NCBI GenBank assembly: GCA_035556215.1
Contig: DATMFI010000007.1
Location: 124,001-188,000, forward strand
Length of the DNA: 64,000 nucleotides
From: Palsa-892 sp035556215
GTDB lineage: Bacteria > Pseudomonadota > Alphaproteobacteria > Rhizobiales > Xanthobacteraceae
Direction of reading: 5' to 3'
A program made the position numbers and the translations under genes. Shown piece by piece: positions 45,526-53,688 of the stretch; the stretch's first letter is position 1; each line of letters opens with the position of its first letter. The notes under the pieces are model-generated. The model was not told the DNA's origin. It made no database searches and was given only the letters and a program-made list of their open reading frames with translations.

Positions 45526-46409
45526 GCAGGATTTTCACCGGCGCTTTCGCCGTCCTCGCCGCGATCGCGCTGATCGTGCTCTACAGCGCGCTGTTCACGG
45601 TCAACCAGAACCAGCAGGCGATCGTGCTCCGCTTCGGCGAGCCGATCCGCATCATCACCGATCCGGGCCTGCAGTATAAGGTGCCGGTGATGGATAGCGT
45701 CGTCTATATCGACAAGCGCATCCTCGATCTTGAAAACCCGGCGCAGGAAGTCATCGCCTCCGATCAGAAGCGCCTCGTGGTCGATGCCTTCGCGCGCTAC
45801 AAGGTTTCCGATCCGCTGCGCTTCTATCAGACGCTCGGCTCGGTCGAGCGGGCCAATTCGCAGCTCGCGACGCTGCTCAATTCGGCGCTGCGCCGCGTGC
45901 TCGGCGAATCAACCTTCATCCAGATCGTGCGCGACGAGCGCGAGGCGCTGATGGGCCGCATCCGCGAGCAGATCACGCGCGAAGGCCAGAGCTTCGGCAT
46001 CGCCGTGGTCGATGTCCGCATCCGCCGCGCCGACCTGCCCGAAGCCAACAGCCAGGCCGTGTTCCAGCGTATGCAGACGCAGATTCAGCGGGAAGCCGCC
46101 GAAATCCGCGCCGGCGGCAACCAGATCGCCCAGACGATCCGCGCCAAGGCCGACCGCGAGGTGACGGTGACGGTCGCCGAAGCACAGTCGCGCGGCGAGC
46201 AGATCCGCGGCGAAGGCGATGCGATGCGGAACAAGATTTACGCCGATGCGTATAATCAGGATCGCGACTTCTTCGCCTTCTACCGCTCGATGCAGGCTTA
46301 CGAGCAGACGATGAAGCGGGGCGATACCACGCTGCTCATCACGCCCGATTCCGATTTCATGCGCTATTTCAACGACGCCGCCGGTAAAGTGCCGCCCGCT
46401 GCACGGTAA
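45522..46409 (+). CDS. hflC: FtsH protease modulator HflC
   Basis: HflC is the partner of HflK. The 295-residue protein has an N-terminal membrane anchor (residues about 4-26), then the SPFH domain (TVNQNQQAIVLRFGEPIRII), a region VVDVRIRRADLPEANSQAV and the coiled coil RAKADREVTVTVAEAQSRGEQIRGEGDA. The ATG overlaps hflK by four bases, and a DUF2065 gene follows 12 bases after it. Confidence 0.95.
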   Translation: MSRIFTGAFAVLAAIALIVLYSALFTVNQNQQAIVLRFGEPIRIITDPGLQYKVPVMDSVVYIDKRILDLENPAQEVIASDQKRLVVDAFARYKVSDPLRFYQTLGSVERANSQLATLLNSALRRVLGESTFIQIVRDEREALMGRIREQITREGQSFGIAVVDVRIRRADLPEANSQAVFQRMQTQIQREAAEIRAGGNQIAQTIRAKADREVTVTVAEAQSRGEQIRGEGDAMRNKIYADAYNQDRDFFAFYRSMQAYEQTMKRGDTTLLITPDSDFMRYFNDAAGKVPPAAR

Positions 46410-46421
46410 CGGATCGGTGTC

Positions 46422-46616
46422 ATGCACGATTTCGTCGCTGCCCTCGGTCTGCTGCTCGCAATCGAAGGGCTGACGTTCGCGGCATTTCCGGGCGCCGCGA
46501 AACGTGCGGCGGAGGAGGTCGCCGGCGCGCCGGAGGGGCCGCTGCGGCTGATGGGAATCGGCGCGGCTGTATTCGGCATTCTGCTCTTGTGGTTCATGCG
46601 CGGAATGCCGATCTGA
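46422..46616 (+). CDS. DUF2065 family membrane protein
   Basis: A 64-residue protein with two hydrophobic helices (about 4-24 and 42-60). It begins MHDFVAALGLLLAIEGLTFAAFP and contains RLMGIGAAVFGILLLW. DUF2065 genes often follow hflC. It probably belongs to the hflKC operon; function is unknown. Confidence 0.82.
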   Translation: MHDFVAALGLLLAIEGLTFAAFPGAAKRAAEEVAGAPEGPLRLMGIGAAVFGILLLWFMRGMPI

Positions 46617-46778
46617 AAACGGCCCGGCTGACGCGGTGGCCGCTTTTCCGCCGAAATCGCCGTGCCGGATAATGTGATCGCGGCCGTTTCGTCATTATGC
46701 CCCCGGCGTCTTGTCGGCTGGCGATTTCCGTCGCAGTTTGTTCGAAAGAAGATCAGCGAAACGCATTTCGAGGAGCTC

Positions 46779-48257
46779 ATGGCTTTCACACTTGTTTCCC
46801 CTGGATTTTCGCTTCGCCGCACGGCGGCAGCCCTGTTGTTCGCGGCAGGCTGCGGTGCGCTGCTCGCGACGGCGAGTTTCGCCGCTTCCGGCAAGGGGCC
46901 GGATTCGGTCGCCGATATCGCCGAGCGCGTCACCGATGCGGTGGTGAACATCTCCACCTCGCAGACGGTCGAAGCGCAGAAGGGCGTGCAGGTTCCGCAA
47001 CTCCCGCCGGGATCGCCGTTCGAGGAATTCTTCGACGAGTTCTTCAAGAAGAACGGCAAGGAAGGCGGCCGCGCGCGCAAGGTGTCGTCGCTCGGCTCGG
47101 GTTTCGTGATCGATGCGTCCGGCATCATCATCACCAACAACCACGTCATCGCCGACGCCGACGAAATCTACGCCAATTTCACCGATGGCACGAAGCTGAA
47201 AGCCGAACTCGTCGGCCGCGACACCAAGAGCGACATCGCGGTGCTGCGCGTGAAACCCGAAAAGCCGATCAAGGCGGTTTCGTTCGGCAATTCCGACAAG
47301 CTGCGCGTCGGCGACTGGGTGATGGCGATCGGCAATCCGTTCGGCCTCGGCGGCACGGTGACGGTCGGCGTCGTCTCGGCGCGCAACCGCGACATCAATG
47401 CCGGGCCTTACGATAACTTCATCCAGACCGATGCCGCGATCAATCGCGGCAATTCGGGCGGCCCGCTGTTCAACATGGACGGCGAAGTGATCGGCATCAA
47501 CACCGCGATCATTTCGCCTTCGGGCGGCTCGATCGGCATCGGCTTTGCGATCCCCTCGCAAAGCGTGCAGCCGATCGTCGCGCAGTTGCAGGAGTTCGGC
47601 GAGACGCGGCGCGGCTGGATCGGCGTTCGCATCCAGCAGGTCGATGACGCGATCGCCGAGAGCCTCGGCATCGGCAGGGCGCGCGGCGCGCTGATCGCCG
47701 GTGTCACCGACGGCAGCCCGGCGGCAAAGGCGGGCGTGAAGACCGGCGATGTCGTCGTCAAGTTCGGCAGCCATGAGATCAAGGACATGCGCGAGCTTCC
47801 GAAGGTCGTCGCGGATACGCCGATCGGCAAGGCAGTCGACATGGTCGTGCTGCGCGACGGCAAGGAAGTGACGGTCAAGATCACACCGGATCGCCTGGAG
47901 GATGCCGAGAAGCCAAAACAGGCCTCGGTCAGCAAGGAAGATCAGGTGAAGGCGGCCGCGCCGAAGAACGCGCTCGGCCTCGGGCTTTCGGCCATCACCG
48001 ACGATGTCCGCAAGCGCTACAAGGTGAAGGACGGCGTGAAAGGTGTTGTCGTCACCTCGATCGACCAGAATTCGCCGATCGCCGACCGCGGCATTCGTCC
48101 GGGCGACGTCATCGTCGAGTTCCAGCACCAGTCGCTGTCGAACCCGGCCGATGTCCAGAAGCGGCTCGATGCCCTCAAGAAGGAGGGCAAAAAAACGGCG
48201 CTGATGCTGGTGATGCGCGGCGACGAGCAGCGCTTCGTGCCGGTGCCGGTGCCGTAA
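46779..48257 (+). CDS. degP: Periplasmic serine protease Do (DegP/HtrA family)
   Basis: A periplasmic protease-chaperone acting on misfolded envelope proteins. I chose the ATG at 46779, which follows AGGAG; an in-frame ATG at 46662 would add 39 residues. The 492-residue protein has a signal peptide, then the trypsin-like domain with His122 (TNNHVIA), Asp152 (KSDIAVL) and Ser226 (GNSGGPL), and two PDZ domains (about residues 285-370 and 405-490). The gene follows hflKC as in many relatives and is convergent with serB. Confidence 0.94.
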   Translation: MAFTLVSPGFSLRRTAAALLFAAGCGALLATASFAASGKGPDSVADIAERVTDAVVNISTSQTVEAQKGVQVPQLPPGSPFEEFFDEFFKKNGKEGGRARKVSSLGSGFVIDASGIIITNNHVIADADEIYANFTDGTKLKAELVGRDTKSDIAVLRVKPEKPIKAVSFGNSDKLRVGDWVMAIGNPFGLGGTVTVGVVSARNRDINAGPYDNFIQTDAAINRGNSGGPLFNMDGEVIGINTAIISPSGGSIGIGFAIPSQSVQPIVAQLQEFGETRRGWIGVRIQQVDDAIAESLGIGRARGALIAGVTDGSPAAKAGVKTGDVVVKFGSHEIKDMRELPKVVADTPIGKAVDMVVLRDGKEVTVKITPDRLEDAEKPKQASVSKEDQVKAAAPKNALGLGLSAITDDVRKRYKVKDGVKGVVVTSIDQNSPIADRGIRPGDVIVEFQHQSLSNPADVQKRLDALKKEGKKTALMLVMRGDEQRFVPVPVP

Positions 48258-48261
48258 GCGG

Positions 48262-49152
48262 TCAGGCCGCGAATTCCTCGCGGCGATAGCCCTGCAAATA
48301 AAGGAGCGCGGTGAGATCGCCGCGCTCTATTCTTATGGCGGCAGCCGCCGCGACGGCGGGCTTGGCGTAATAGGCAACGCCAAGGCCGGCGGCCTGCAGC
48401 ATCGGCAGGTCGTTCGCGCCGTCGCCGACGGCGAGCGAATCTTCGAGGCCGATGCCGCGGCTGGCGGCAAGCTCCCTGAGGCTCGCGAGCTTGGCTTCGC
48501 TGCCGAGGATCGGTTCCTCGACCTTGCCGGAGAATTTTCCGCCTTCGATGACGAGGCGGTTGCCGCGGTTCTCGTCGAAGCCGATTTGCGCCGCGATCTT
48601 CGAGGTGAATACGGTGAAGCCGCCGGAGACGAGGCAGGTATAGGCGCCGTGCTTTTTCATCGTCATGACGAGCGTGCGGCCGCCGGGCATCAGCCGGATG
48701 ACCTTCTGGAGAACCTCGTCCACGATGGTCGCCGGCAGATCCTTGAGGAGAGCGACGCGCTCGCGCAGCGCGGGCGCAAACTCGATCTCGCCGCGCATGG
48801 CGCGCTCGGTGATCCGGGCGACGTGTTCCTTGAGACCGGCGAAGGCCGCAAGCTCATCGATGCATTCCTGCCGGATCATGGTCGAGTCCATGTCGGCCAC
48901 GAACAGCCGCTTGCGGCGGCCGGCGGCGGGCAGGATCGCGACATCGATGGCGGGCAGGGCCGCGCGCAGCGTTTCGGCGAATGCTTTGGCATCGGTGCCG
49001 GCGGGAAGGGCGAACGGGATTTCCGAGGCGATATCGCTATCGAGGGTGACGGGTTCGCCCGGCGACGGCAGGAGGGCACGGGCGGCGAGCACGGTGCCGG
49101 GCGTCACCGCGGGCGTTTCGGGATTCGAGATCAGGACCGCGATGTGCGACAT
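48262..49152 (-). CDS. serB: Phosphoserine phosphatase
   Basis: A haloacid-dehalogenase-superfamily enzyme completing serine synthesis. The 296-residue protein has an N-terminal extension, then motif I VADMDST (Asp87 nucleophile, Asp89), motif II (SGGFTVF), a conserved Lys in the region EEPILGSEAK, and motif III GDGANDLPM. Four bases separate its end from degP (convergent). It diverges from miaA with only 37 bases between starts, so their promoters must overlap. Confidence 0.96.
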   Translation of the reverse strand: MSHIAVLISNPETPAVTPGTVLAARALLPSPGEPVTLDSDIASEIPFALPAGTDAKAFAETLRAALPAIDVAILPAAGRRKRLFVADMDSTMIRQECIDELAAFAGLKEHVARITERAMRGEIEFAPALRERVALLKDLPATIVDEVLQKVIRLMPGGRTLVMTMKKHGAYTCLVSGGFTVFTSKIAAQIGFDENRGNRLVIEGGKFSGKVEEPILGSEAKLASLRELAASRGIGLEDSLAVGDGANDLPMLQAAGLGVAYYAKPAVAAAAAIRIERGDLTALLYLQGYRREEFAA

Positions 49153-49189
49153 GCTATGGAAGAATCCGTTGCGGCTTTCGGGAAACGAT

Positions 49190-50098
49190 ATGGTTCAGGC
49201 GGTGCTCATTGCAGGTCCGACGGCGAGCGGCAAGTCCGCGCTGGCACTGGCGCTGGCCGAGCGCTTTGGCGGCGCCGTCATCAATACGGACTCCATGCAG
49301 GTTTACCGCGATTTCCGCATCCTCACCGCGCGGCCCACGCCGGAGGAGGAGGCGCGGGTGCCGCATCTTCTCTATGGCCATGTGGATGCCGCCGAGAACT
49401 ACTCGGTCGGGCGCTGGACGGTGGACGCGGCTCAAGTTCTGCAAGAAGTTGAAGCGGCGGGGCGCCTGCCGATTTTCGTTGGCGGCACGGGGCTTTATTT
49501 CAGATCGCTGGTAGAGGGGCTTTCCGAAATGCCGCAAGTTCCCGGCGAAGTGCGGGCGAGGGTGCGGGCTGAAGCGGAAGGGCGCGAGACGCCGGCACTG
49601 CATGCGCGGCTGGCCGAGCGCGATCTTCGCATGGCGTCGGTGCTGCGGCCTTCGGATCGCCAGCGCATCATCCGGGCGCTTGAAGTATTCGAGGCGACGG
49701 GGCGCTCTCTTGCGGATTGGCAACAAATGCCGCGCAACCCTTTGCTGGAATCGGGAAAAGTTCTGCCGGTCTTTCTTACCGTCGAACGCAAGGCGCTTCG
49801 CGAGAAGATCGACGCGCGATTTGACAGGATGCTTGAAGAGGGCGCGCTCGACGAAGTGCGCGCGCTCATGGCGCGCAAGCTAGACCCGGCATTGCCTGCC
49901 CTGAAGGCGCACGGCGCGCCCGCACTTGCCCGCTATCTTTCAGGTGAGATTTCACGCGAAGAAGCTTCAAGTTCCGGCAAAACTGACACGCGCCACTACG
50001 CCAAGCGGCAGGAAACCTGGTTCAGGCATCAGATGAAGGACTGGCCGTGGCTCTCGCCGGAGGCGGCGCGGGAACACCTGATTTCCAAATTAAGCTGA
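49190..50098 (+). CDS. miaA: tRNA dimethylallyltransferase MiaA
   Basis: MiaA adds a dimethylallyl group to A37 of tRNAs that read UNN codons. I chose the ATG at 49190, giving 302 residues. The P-loop GPTASGKS is at residues 9-16, then INTDSMQVYRDF (Asp for catalysis), FVGGTGLYFRSLVEGL, DRQRIIRALEVFEATGR and, near the end, DTRHYAKRQETWFRHQ, which contacts tRNA. A dispersed repeat follows directly after the stop. Confidence 0.96.
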   Translation: MVQAVLIAGPTASGKSALALALAERFGGAVINTDSMQVYRDFRILTARPTPEEEARVPHLLYGHVDAAENYSVGRWTVDAAQVLQEVEAAGRLPIFVGGTGLYFRSLVEGLSEMPQVPGEVRARVRAEAEGRETPALHARLAERDLRMASVLRPSDRQRIIRALEVFEATGRSLADWQQMPRNPLLESGKVLPVFLTVERKALREKIDARFDRMLEEGALDEVRALMARKLDPALPALKAHGAPALARYLSGEISREEASSSGKTDTRHYAKRQETWFRHQMKDWPWLSPEAAREHLISKLS

Positions 50099-50147
50099 GC
50101 CTAATCCCGAAAGACGGGAACCGGCTTTCGCGGAAAAGATCATGCTC
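50099..50147. repeat. Dispersed palindromic repeat, copy 3
   Basis: Contains AATCCCGAAAGACGGGAACCG and GGAAAAGATCATGCTC, related to the copies at 19914 and 33798; the left end is truncated at the miaA stop. It lies between convergent genes. Confidence 0.75.
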
Positions 50148-50152
50148 GAAAA

Positions 50153-50596
50153 TCAGTGCCCCGGCTCCCGCCGGAAACCGATGGCGATCCGATTGTAGGC
50201 ATTCATCAGGCTGATCGCGACGGTGAGGTCGCCAAGCTGCTTCTCGTCGAACTGCCTGGCGACAGCGTGATAGACGTCGTCGGGTGCCCTGGTTTCGGAA
50301 ATCAGCGTCAGCGACTCCGCCCAGGCCAGCGCCGCACGCTCCTGTTCGGTGAAGAAGGACTTCGCCTCCCAATAGACCGGAACGAGGGCGACCTTCTCGG
50401 GCTTCATGCCGCCTTTGAGCAAATCGCGGGTATGCATGTCGATGCAATAGGCGCAGCCGTTGATGAGCGAGACGCGCAGATAAACGAGATCGATCAGCTC
50501 GCGCGACAGGCCGGACCTCGCGACATAGGAGTGGGCGGTGCCGAGCGCTTTCATGGCGTCGGGAATGATCTTCGCGTAGTCGAGCCGTTGGGACAT
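50153..50596 (-). CDS. Carboxymuconolactone decarboxylase / AhpD-like protein
   Basis: A 147-residue protein of the alkylhydroperoxidase-D-like fold. The CxxCxxxH site is Cys48-Ala-Tyr-Cys51 with His55 (NGCAYCIDMHTRDLL), the redox site of AhpD-type peroxidases. MSQRLDYAKIIPDAMKAL opens the protein and the end includes AISLMNAYNRIAIGFR. It lies 15 bases after the HpaB/AbfD-family gene and is probably co-transcribed. It could protect the oxygen-sensitive or flavin enzyme upstream. Confidence 0.85.
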   Translation of the reverse strand: MSQRLDYAKIIPDAMKALGTAHSYVARSGLSRELIDLVYLRVSLINGCAYCIDMHTRDLLKGGMKPEKVALVPVYWEAKSFFTEQERAALAWAESLTLISETRAPDDVYHAVARQFDEKQLGDLTVAISLMNAYNRIAIGFRREPGH

Positions 50597-50611
50597 GGCA
50601 ATCTCCTGTAA

Positions 50612-52135
50612 TTACTCGGCGGCCTCCGGCAGGCCCGGCACTTCGCAGCCGGTGGCGCAGCAGCGGCCGGGCTGCTTCGAGACACGGCGGCCGTCGGCGA
50701 GCACGCCGCGATCGAGCAATTGTTCAACGACCTGCACTTTCTCGCCGACGGGATAGTTGCGCCAGATTTCGCGCTTCATGGCTTCGGGCGAGCCGCCGCC
50801 ATGCAGGGAGATCACCGAATACCAGCCGCCCTGATGCGAGATGGTGAGGTCTTCGATCAGCCGCGAAACTTCGAGGCGCTGCTCGGCCGGAATGTCGGCG
50901 CGCCCGCCGAGCACGGCGGCGAGCGAGGCTCTGGTTTCGGGGTTGTGATCCTCGTCGGGGCCGGGAAGCGCGACGATCAAGCCGCCCGAGACATAATGGG
51001 CAAGCTTGTGCATGTCGTAGATTTTGGTCGCGAGCAGGAGCTTGCCGATATTCGAGAAGACGGCATCGGGCATGATGTTTCCGGCCGGATCCTTCATGCC
51101 GTAAACGGATGACGCGACGCCGCAGGCGTAGAAGCTTTCAGTGATGGTGATGAGTTCGACCATCGCGTCGCGAATGTGGCCGTGGCGATCGGGATCGAGG
51201 CCGTTCGCCTCGATCATCAAGGCACCCGCACCGATCAAAAGATCGCCGAAGCCGGCGCGCGCGCCGATACACGAATGCCGGTGATGCGTGGCGTAGGAAG
51301 TGGTGAGGAAGCCCGCTTCCTCGACTTCGCCCGCCATGAAGACGCGCTCATGCGGCACGAACACATTGTCGAAGATCACAACGCCCGTCGATTGGCCGTA
51401 TTTCGCGGAAAACTTCGCGGCGTTCTCGCCGGGGCGGCCGGCGGGGCGCGCGACGATGGTGACGCCCTCGGCATCGCACGGCACGGCGCAGCAGACGGCG
51501 AAACCGGCGTCTTCCTTGGTGTGGGTGCGGCAGGGCATGACCATGAATTCGTGGACGTAAGCCGCGCTCGTCACGATCGCCTTGGTGCCGGAAATGACGA
51601 TGCCGTCCTTGCGCCGCTCCTTGATGTGCACATAAACGTCGGGGTTTTCCTGCTGGCCGGGGCGCTTCGAGCGGTCGCCCTTGGCATCCGTCATGGCGAT
51701 GCCGACGGTGAGGTCCTCGTCCTGGAATTTGTGCAGATAATTCAGGAAGCGCTGATGATAGTCGGTGCCGTGCGCGGCATCGGCGCGTTTCGTCGCCTGG
51801 AAAATGCCGCCGAAGGCGTCGTGACAGAGATAGCGCTGGGCGCAGCCGGATGTGCGGCAGAGAAGACGCACGGCTTCGAGCTTGTAGAGAAGGTCGGTCG
51901 AATTCTCGTCGATGTGCAGCATGCGATTGACGGTTTTACCCGATGTGCCCTGGCGCGCCGTCATCAGGACTTCGTGCTCCTTCTTGTGGGCGAAGTCGTA
52001 AGCGACGCCGATGGCGTTGATGCCGGGCGCGAGGCGCGGCTCGTCGGCCACGCTCTCGATCCGGTCGCCGTTGACGAAGACGCGGGGCTTATAGCGGCGG
52101 AGCGACTCGCGATAATCAGCGGCGGTCATCAGCAT
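50612..52135 (-). CDS. HpaB/4-hydroxybutyryl-CoA dehydratase-family flavoprotein
   Basis: A 507-residue member of the family that holds 4-hydroxyphenylacetate 3-monooxygenase (HpaB) and 4-hydroxybutyryl-CoA dehydratase (AbfD). Motifs include KPRVFVNGDRIESV (N-terminus), VGIAMTDAKGDRSKRPGQQ, FDNVFVPHERVFMAGE and HRHSCIGARAGFGDLL. From memory of AbfD, the [4Fe-4S] ligands are two Cys in CxxxC, a His and a Cys; here the matching places look like CAQRY and HRHSCIGA, so some ligands seem lost. A C-terminal GRCCATGCEVPG is unusual. It diverges from a TetR gene; the substrate is unknown. Confidence 0.75.
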   Translation of the reverse strand: MLMTAADYRESLRRYKPRVFVNGDRIESVADEPRLAPGINAIGVAYDFAHKKEHEVLMTARQGTSGKTVNRMLHIDENSTDLLYKLEAVRLLCRTSGCAQRYLCHDAFGGIFQATKRADAAHGTDYHQRFLNYLHKFQDEDLTVGIAMTDAKGDRSKRPGQQENPDVYVHIKERRKDGIVISGTKAIVTSAAYVHEFMVMPCRTHTKEDAGFAVCCAVPCDAEGVTIVARPAGRPGENAAKFSAKYGQSTGVVIFDNVFVPHERVFMAGEVEEAGFLTTSYATHHRHSCIGARAGFGDLLIGAGALMIEANGLDPDRHGHIRDAMVELITITESFYACGVASSVYGMKDPAGNIMPDAVFSNIGKLLLATKIYDMHKLAHYVSGGLIVALPGPDEDHNPETRASLAAVLGGRADIPAEQRLEVSRLIEDLTISHQGGWYSVISLHGGGSPEAMKREIWRNYPVGEKVQVVEQLLDRGVLADGRRVSKQPGRCCATGCEVPGLPEAAE

Positions 52136-52170
52136 GACGTTCTCTCCCGAGACTTGAGCTTACTTTTGGC

Positions 52171-52186
52171 TTGTTCTAAATTTTGA
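52171..52186. promoter_or_regulatory. Candidate operator for the TetR regulator
   Basis: GTTC-TAAATTTT-GAAC is an inverted repeat in the 91-base gap between the divergent HpaB-family and TetR genes. TetR repressors commonly bind such dyads to control both sides. Binding is inference. Confidence 0.45.
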
Positions 52187-52226
52187 ACACTGTTAAATTC
52201 GAGTCAAGCAAAAAGAACGAGGGAAT

Positions 52227-52853
52227 ATGGCAGGGGCGCAAAGGATCGGCCGCAGGCAGGCGGTGAGCGAGCACAAGCGCGCGCTCATTCTCGATGCCGC
52301 GCGCAAGGTATTCGAGCAGGAGGGGCTGGACGGCGCTTCGCTGCGCGCCATCGCGGCGGAGGCGGGCTATACGCCGGCCGCGCTCTATTTTCATTTCGAT
52401 TCGAAGGAAGCGATCTACGCCGAAGTGCTGCGCGCCTCGATCGCGCGATTGCAGGAAGAGGTCGAGCGGGCGGTAACGAAAACGCGCACGCCGGTGGAAA
52501 AGCTGCGCGCGGCGGCGATGGCCTTCTTCTCGTTCTATGCCGAGAACCCGCGCGATCTCGATCTCGGTTTCTATCTTTTTCGCGGCGGCATGAAACCGCA
52601 TGGCCTTGGCAAGGAGCGCGACCAGCAACTGAATGCCGCGCTCGCGAGCGCGCTGCAATCCATTTCAGATGCCGCCGAAGAACTCGGCGCGAAGAAAGAA
52701 GAAGCGCGCATGCTGACCGTCGATACCTTCGCGCATGCGGCGGGACTTTTACTGCTCGCGCATACCGGACGCATCCGGATGTTCGGCGCGTCGGCGCGCG
52801 ATCTGATGGCGCGATATGTCGATGATCGTATCGCGCAACTGAAAGGGCGCTGA
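52227..52853 (+). CDS. TetR/AcrR family regulator
   Basis: A 208-residue regulator with N-terminal helix-turn-helix (ILDAARKVFEQEGLDGASLRAIAAEAGYTPAALYFHFDSKEAIYAEVL, about residues 20-67). The C-terminal domain includes FFSFYAENPRDLDLGFYLFRGG, a TetR_C-like ligand domain. It is divergent from the HpaB-family gene and one base before the isochorismatase-like gene, so it probably controls both. Confidence 0.88.
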   Translation: MAGAQRIGRRQAVSEHKRALILDAARKVFEQEGLDGASLRAIAAEAGYTPAALYFHFDSKEAIYAEVLRASIARLQEEVERAVTKTRTPVEKLRAAAMAFFSFYAENPRDLDLGFYLFRGGMKPHGLGKERDQQLNAALASALQSISDAAEELGAKKEEARMLTVDTFAHAAGLLLLAHTGRIRMFGASARDLMARYVDDRIAQLKGR

Positions 52854-52854
52854 G

Positions 52855-53388
52855 ATGTTCACCATCGACCGGGAAAGCTCGCTGCTGTTGATCGTCGATT
52901 TCCAGTCGAAGCTGATGCCGGCGATCCATGAGGGCGCAAAAGCCATCGCCAACGCCAAACGCCTGATCGAGGCGGCAAAGCTGCTCGAGGTGCCGGTGTT
53001 CTTCACCGAGCAGAATGCCAGGGGCCTCGGCAATACGGTTCCTGAACTCGTCCCGGACGAGAAAAATCTTACGCATAAAATGTATTTCGATGCCTGCCGG
53101 GAGCCGGGTTTTCTTCGCCGTCTGCAGGATCGCCCCGATGTCGTGGTCGCGGGCTGCGAGGCGCATGTCTGTGTGCAGCAGACCGTGCTCGGCCTCCTGC
53201 ATGCGGGGCGGAAAGTGTATGTCGTGCGCGACGCGCTCGGCGCTCGCCAGCCCGAGAACAAGGAAACGGCGATCCGCCGGATGGAGCGGCACTGCGCCGA
53301 GATCGTCACCACCGAAATGGTGGTGTTCGAGTGGCTGGCGACCGCCAATCACCCCCGGTTCCGTGAGGCGGTGGCCCTGATTAAGTGA
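52855..53388 (+). CDS. Isochorismatase-like hydrolase
   Basis: A 177-residue cysteine hydrolase with the triad Asp15 (LLIVDFQSKL), Lys75 (THKMYFDAC) and Cys106 (VAGCEAHVCVQQT). It resembles the YcaC-like subgroup with nicotinamidase fold; substrates may be amides or hydrolysable vinyl ethers. It follows the TetR gene with no real gap, so it is likely in the same operon. The true substrate is unknown. Confidence 0.88.
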   Translation: MFTIDRESSLLLIVDFQSKLMPAIHEGAKAIANAKRLIEAAKLLEVPVFFTEQNARGLGNTVPELVPDEKNLTHKMYFDACREPGFLRRLQDRPDVVVAGCEAHVCVQQTVLGLLHAGRKVYVVRDALGARQPENKETAIRRMERHCAEIVTTEMVVFEWLATANHPRFREAVALIK

Positions 53389-53471
53389 GCAGCAGGCGTG
53401 TTTTCGGGCGAAGCGGGTACCGGTTCGCGTGAGGCGCGCCTCAGGCGAAATAGGTGCGGCGCGGAATACGC

Positions 53472-53498
53472 TTGACCCTTGAAGGCGGGAGTTATAGG
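53472..53498 (+). promoter_or_regulatory. Candidate promoter for the ilv operon
   Basis: TTGACC (53472-53477) and TATAGG (53493-53498), 15 bases apart, lie 34 bases before the leader-peptide ATG. Spacing is short of the ideal 17, so this is tentative. Confidence 0.4.
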
Positions 53499-53531
53499 TT
53501 CCCCGCACGATTTGAACGAAAGCTGCCTCAA

Positions 53532-53579
53532 ATGAGCAAGTTTCTTACGCTAATTCTCGTAGTAGGAGGGCGCGCCTAG
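53532..53579 (+). CDS. ilv leader peptide (15 residues)
   Basis: The frame reads MSKFLTLILVVGGRA and stops with TAG. Residues 5-11 are Leu-Thr-Leu-Ile-Leu-Val-Val, so six of seven are the branched-chain amino acids made by the operon. The codons ctt, cta, att, ctc, gta, gta are mostly unusual for this genome. It lies between the candidate promoter and an intrinsic terminator before ilvI, as expected for attenuation control. No Shine-Dalgarno sequence stands out. Confidence 0.75.
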   Translation: MSKFLTLILVVGGRA

Positions 53580-53619
53580 CGGCGAATGGCCTTGTGGCTG
53601 TTCATTGTCTGATGGCGCG

Positions 53620-53648
53620 CAAGGGGTCTCCGATGAGGCCCCTTTTTG
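53620..53648 (+). terminator. Attenuator-type terminator upstream of ilvI
   Basis: AAGGGGTC pairs with GGCCCCTT (one G-U) around an eight-base loop, followed by TTTGTTT. It lies 40 bases after the leader peptide and 41 before ilvI. A GCGCGCC at the end of the leader frame (53570-53576) can pair with GGCGCGC at 53613-53619, just before the stem. Confidence 0.8.
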
Positions 53649-53688
53649 TTTGTGGGCGGTGTAAGCGGAAAGAAGTACGGAGCGGACG

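Noticed and set aside
53399..53434. Sequence TTTTCGGGCGAAGCGGGTACCGGTTCGCG resembling another Rhizobiales repeat
   Set aside because: Only one copy is present in the window, and the match is from memory, so I do not annotate it.
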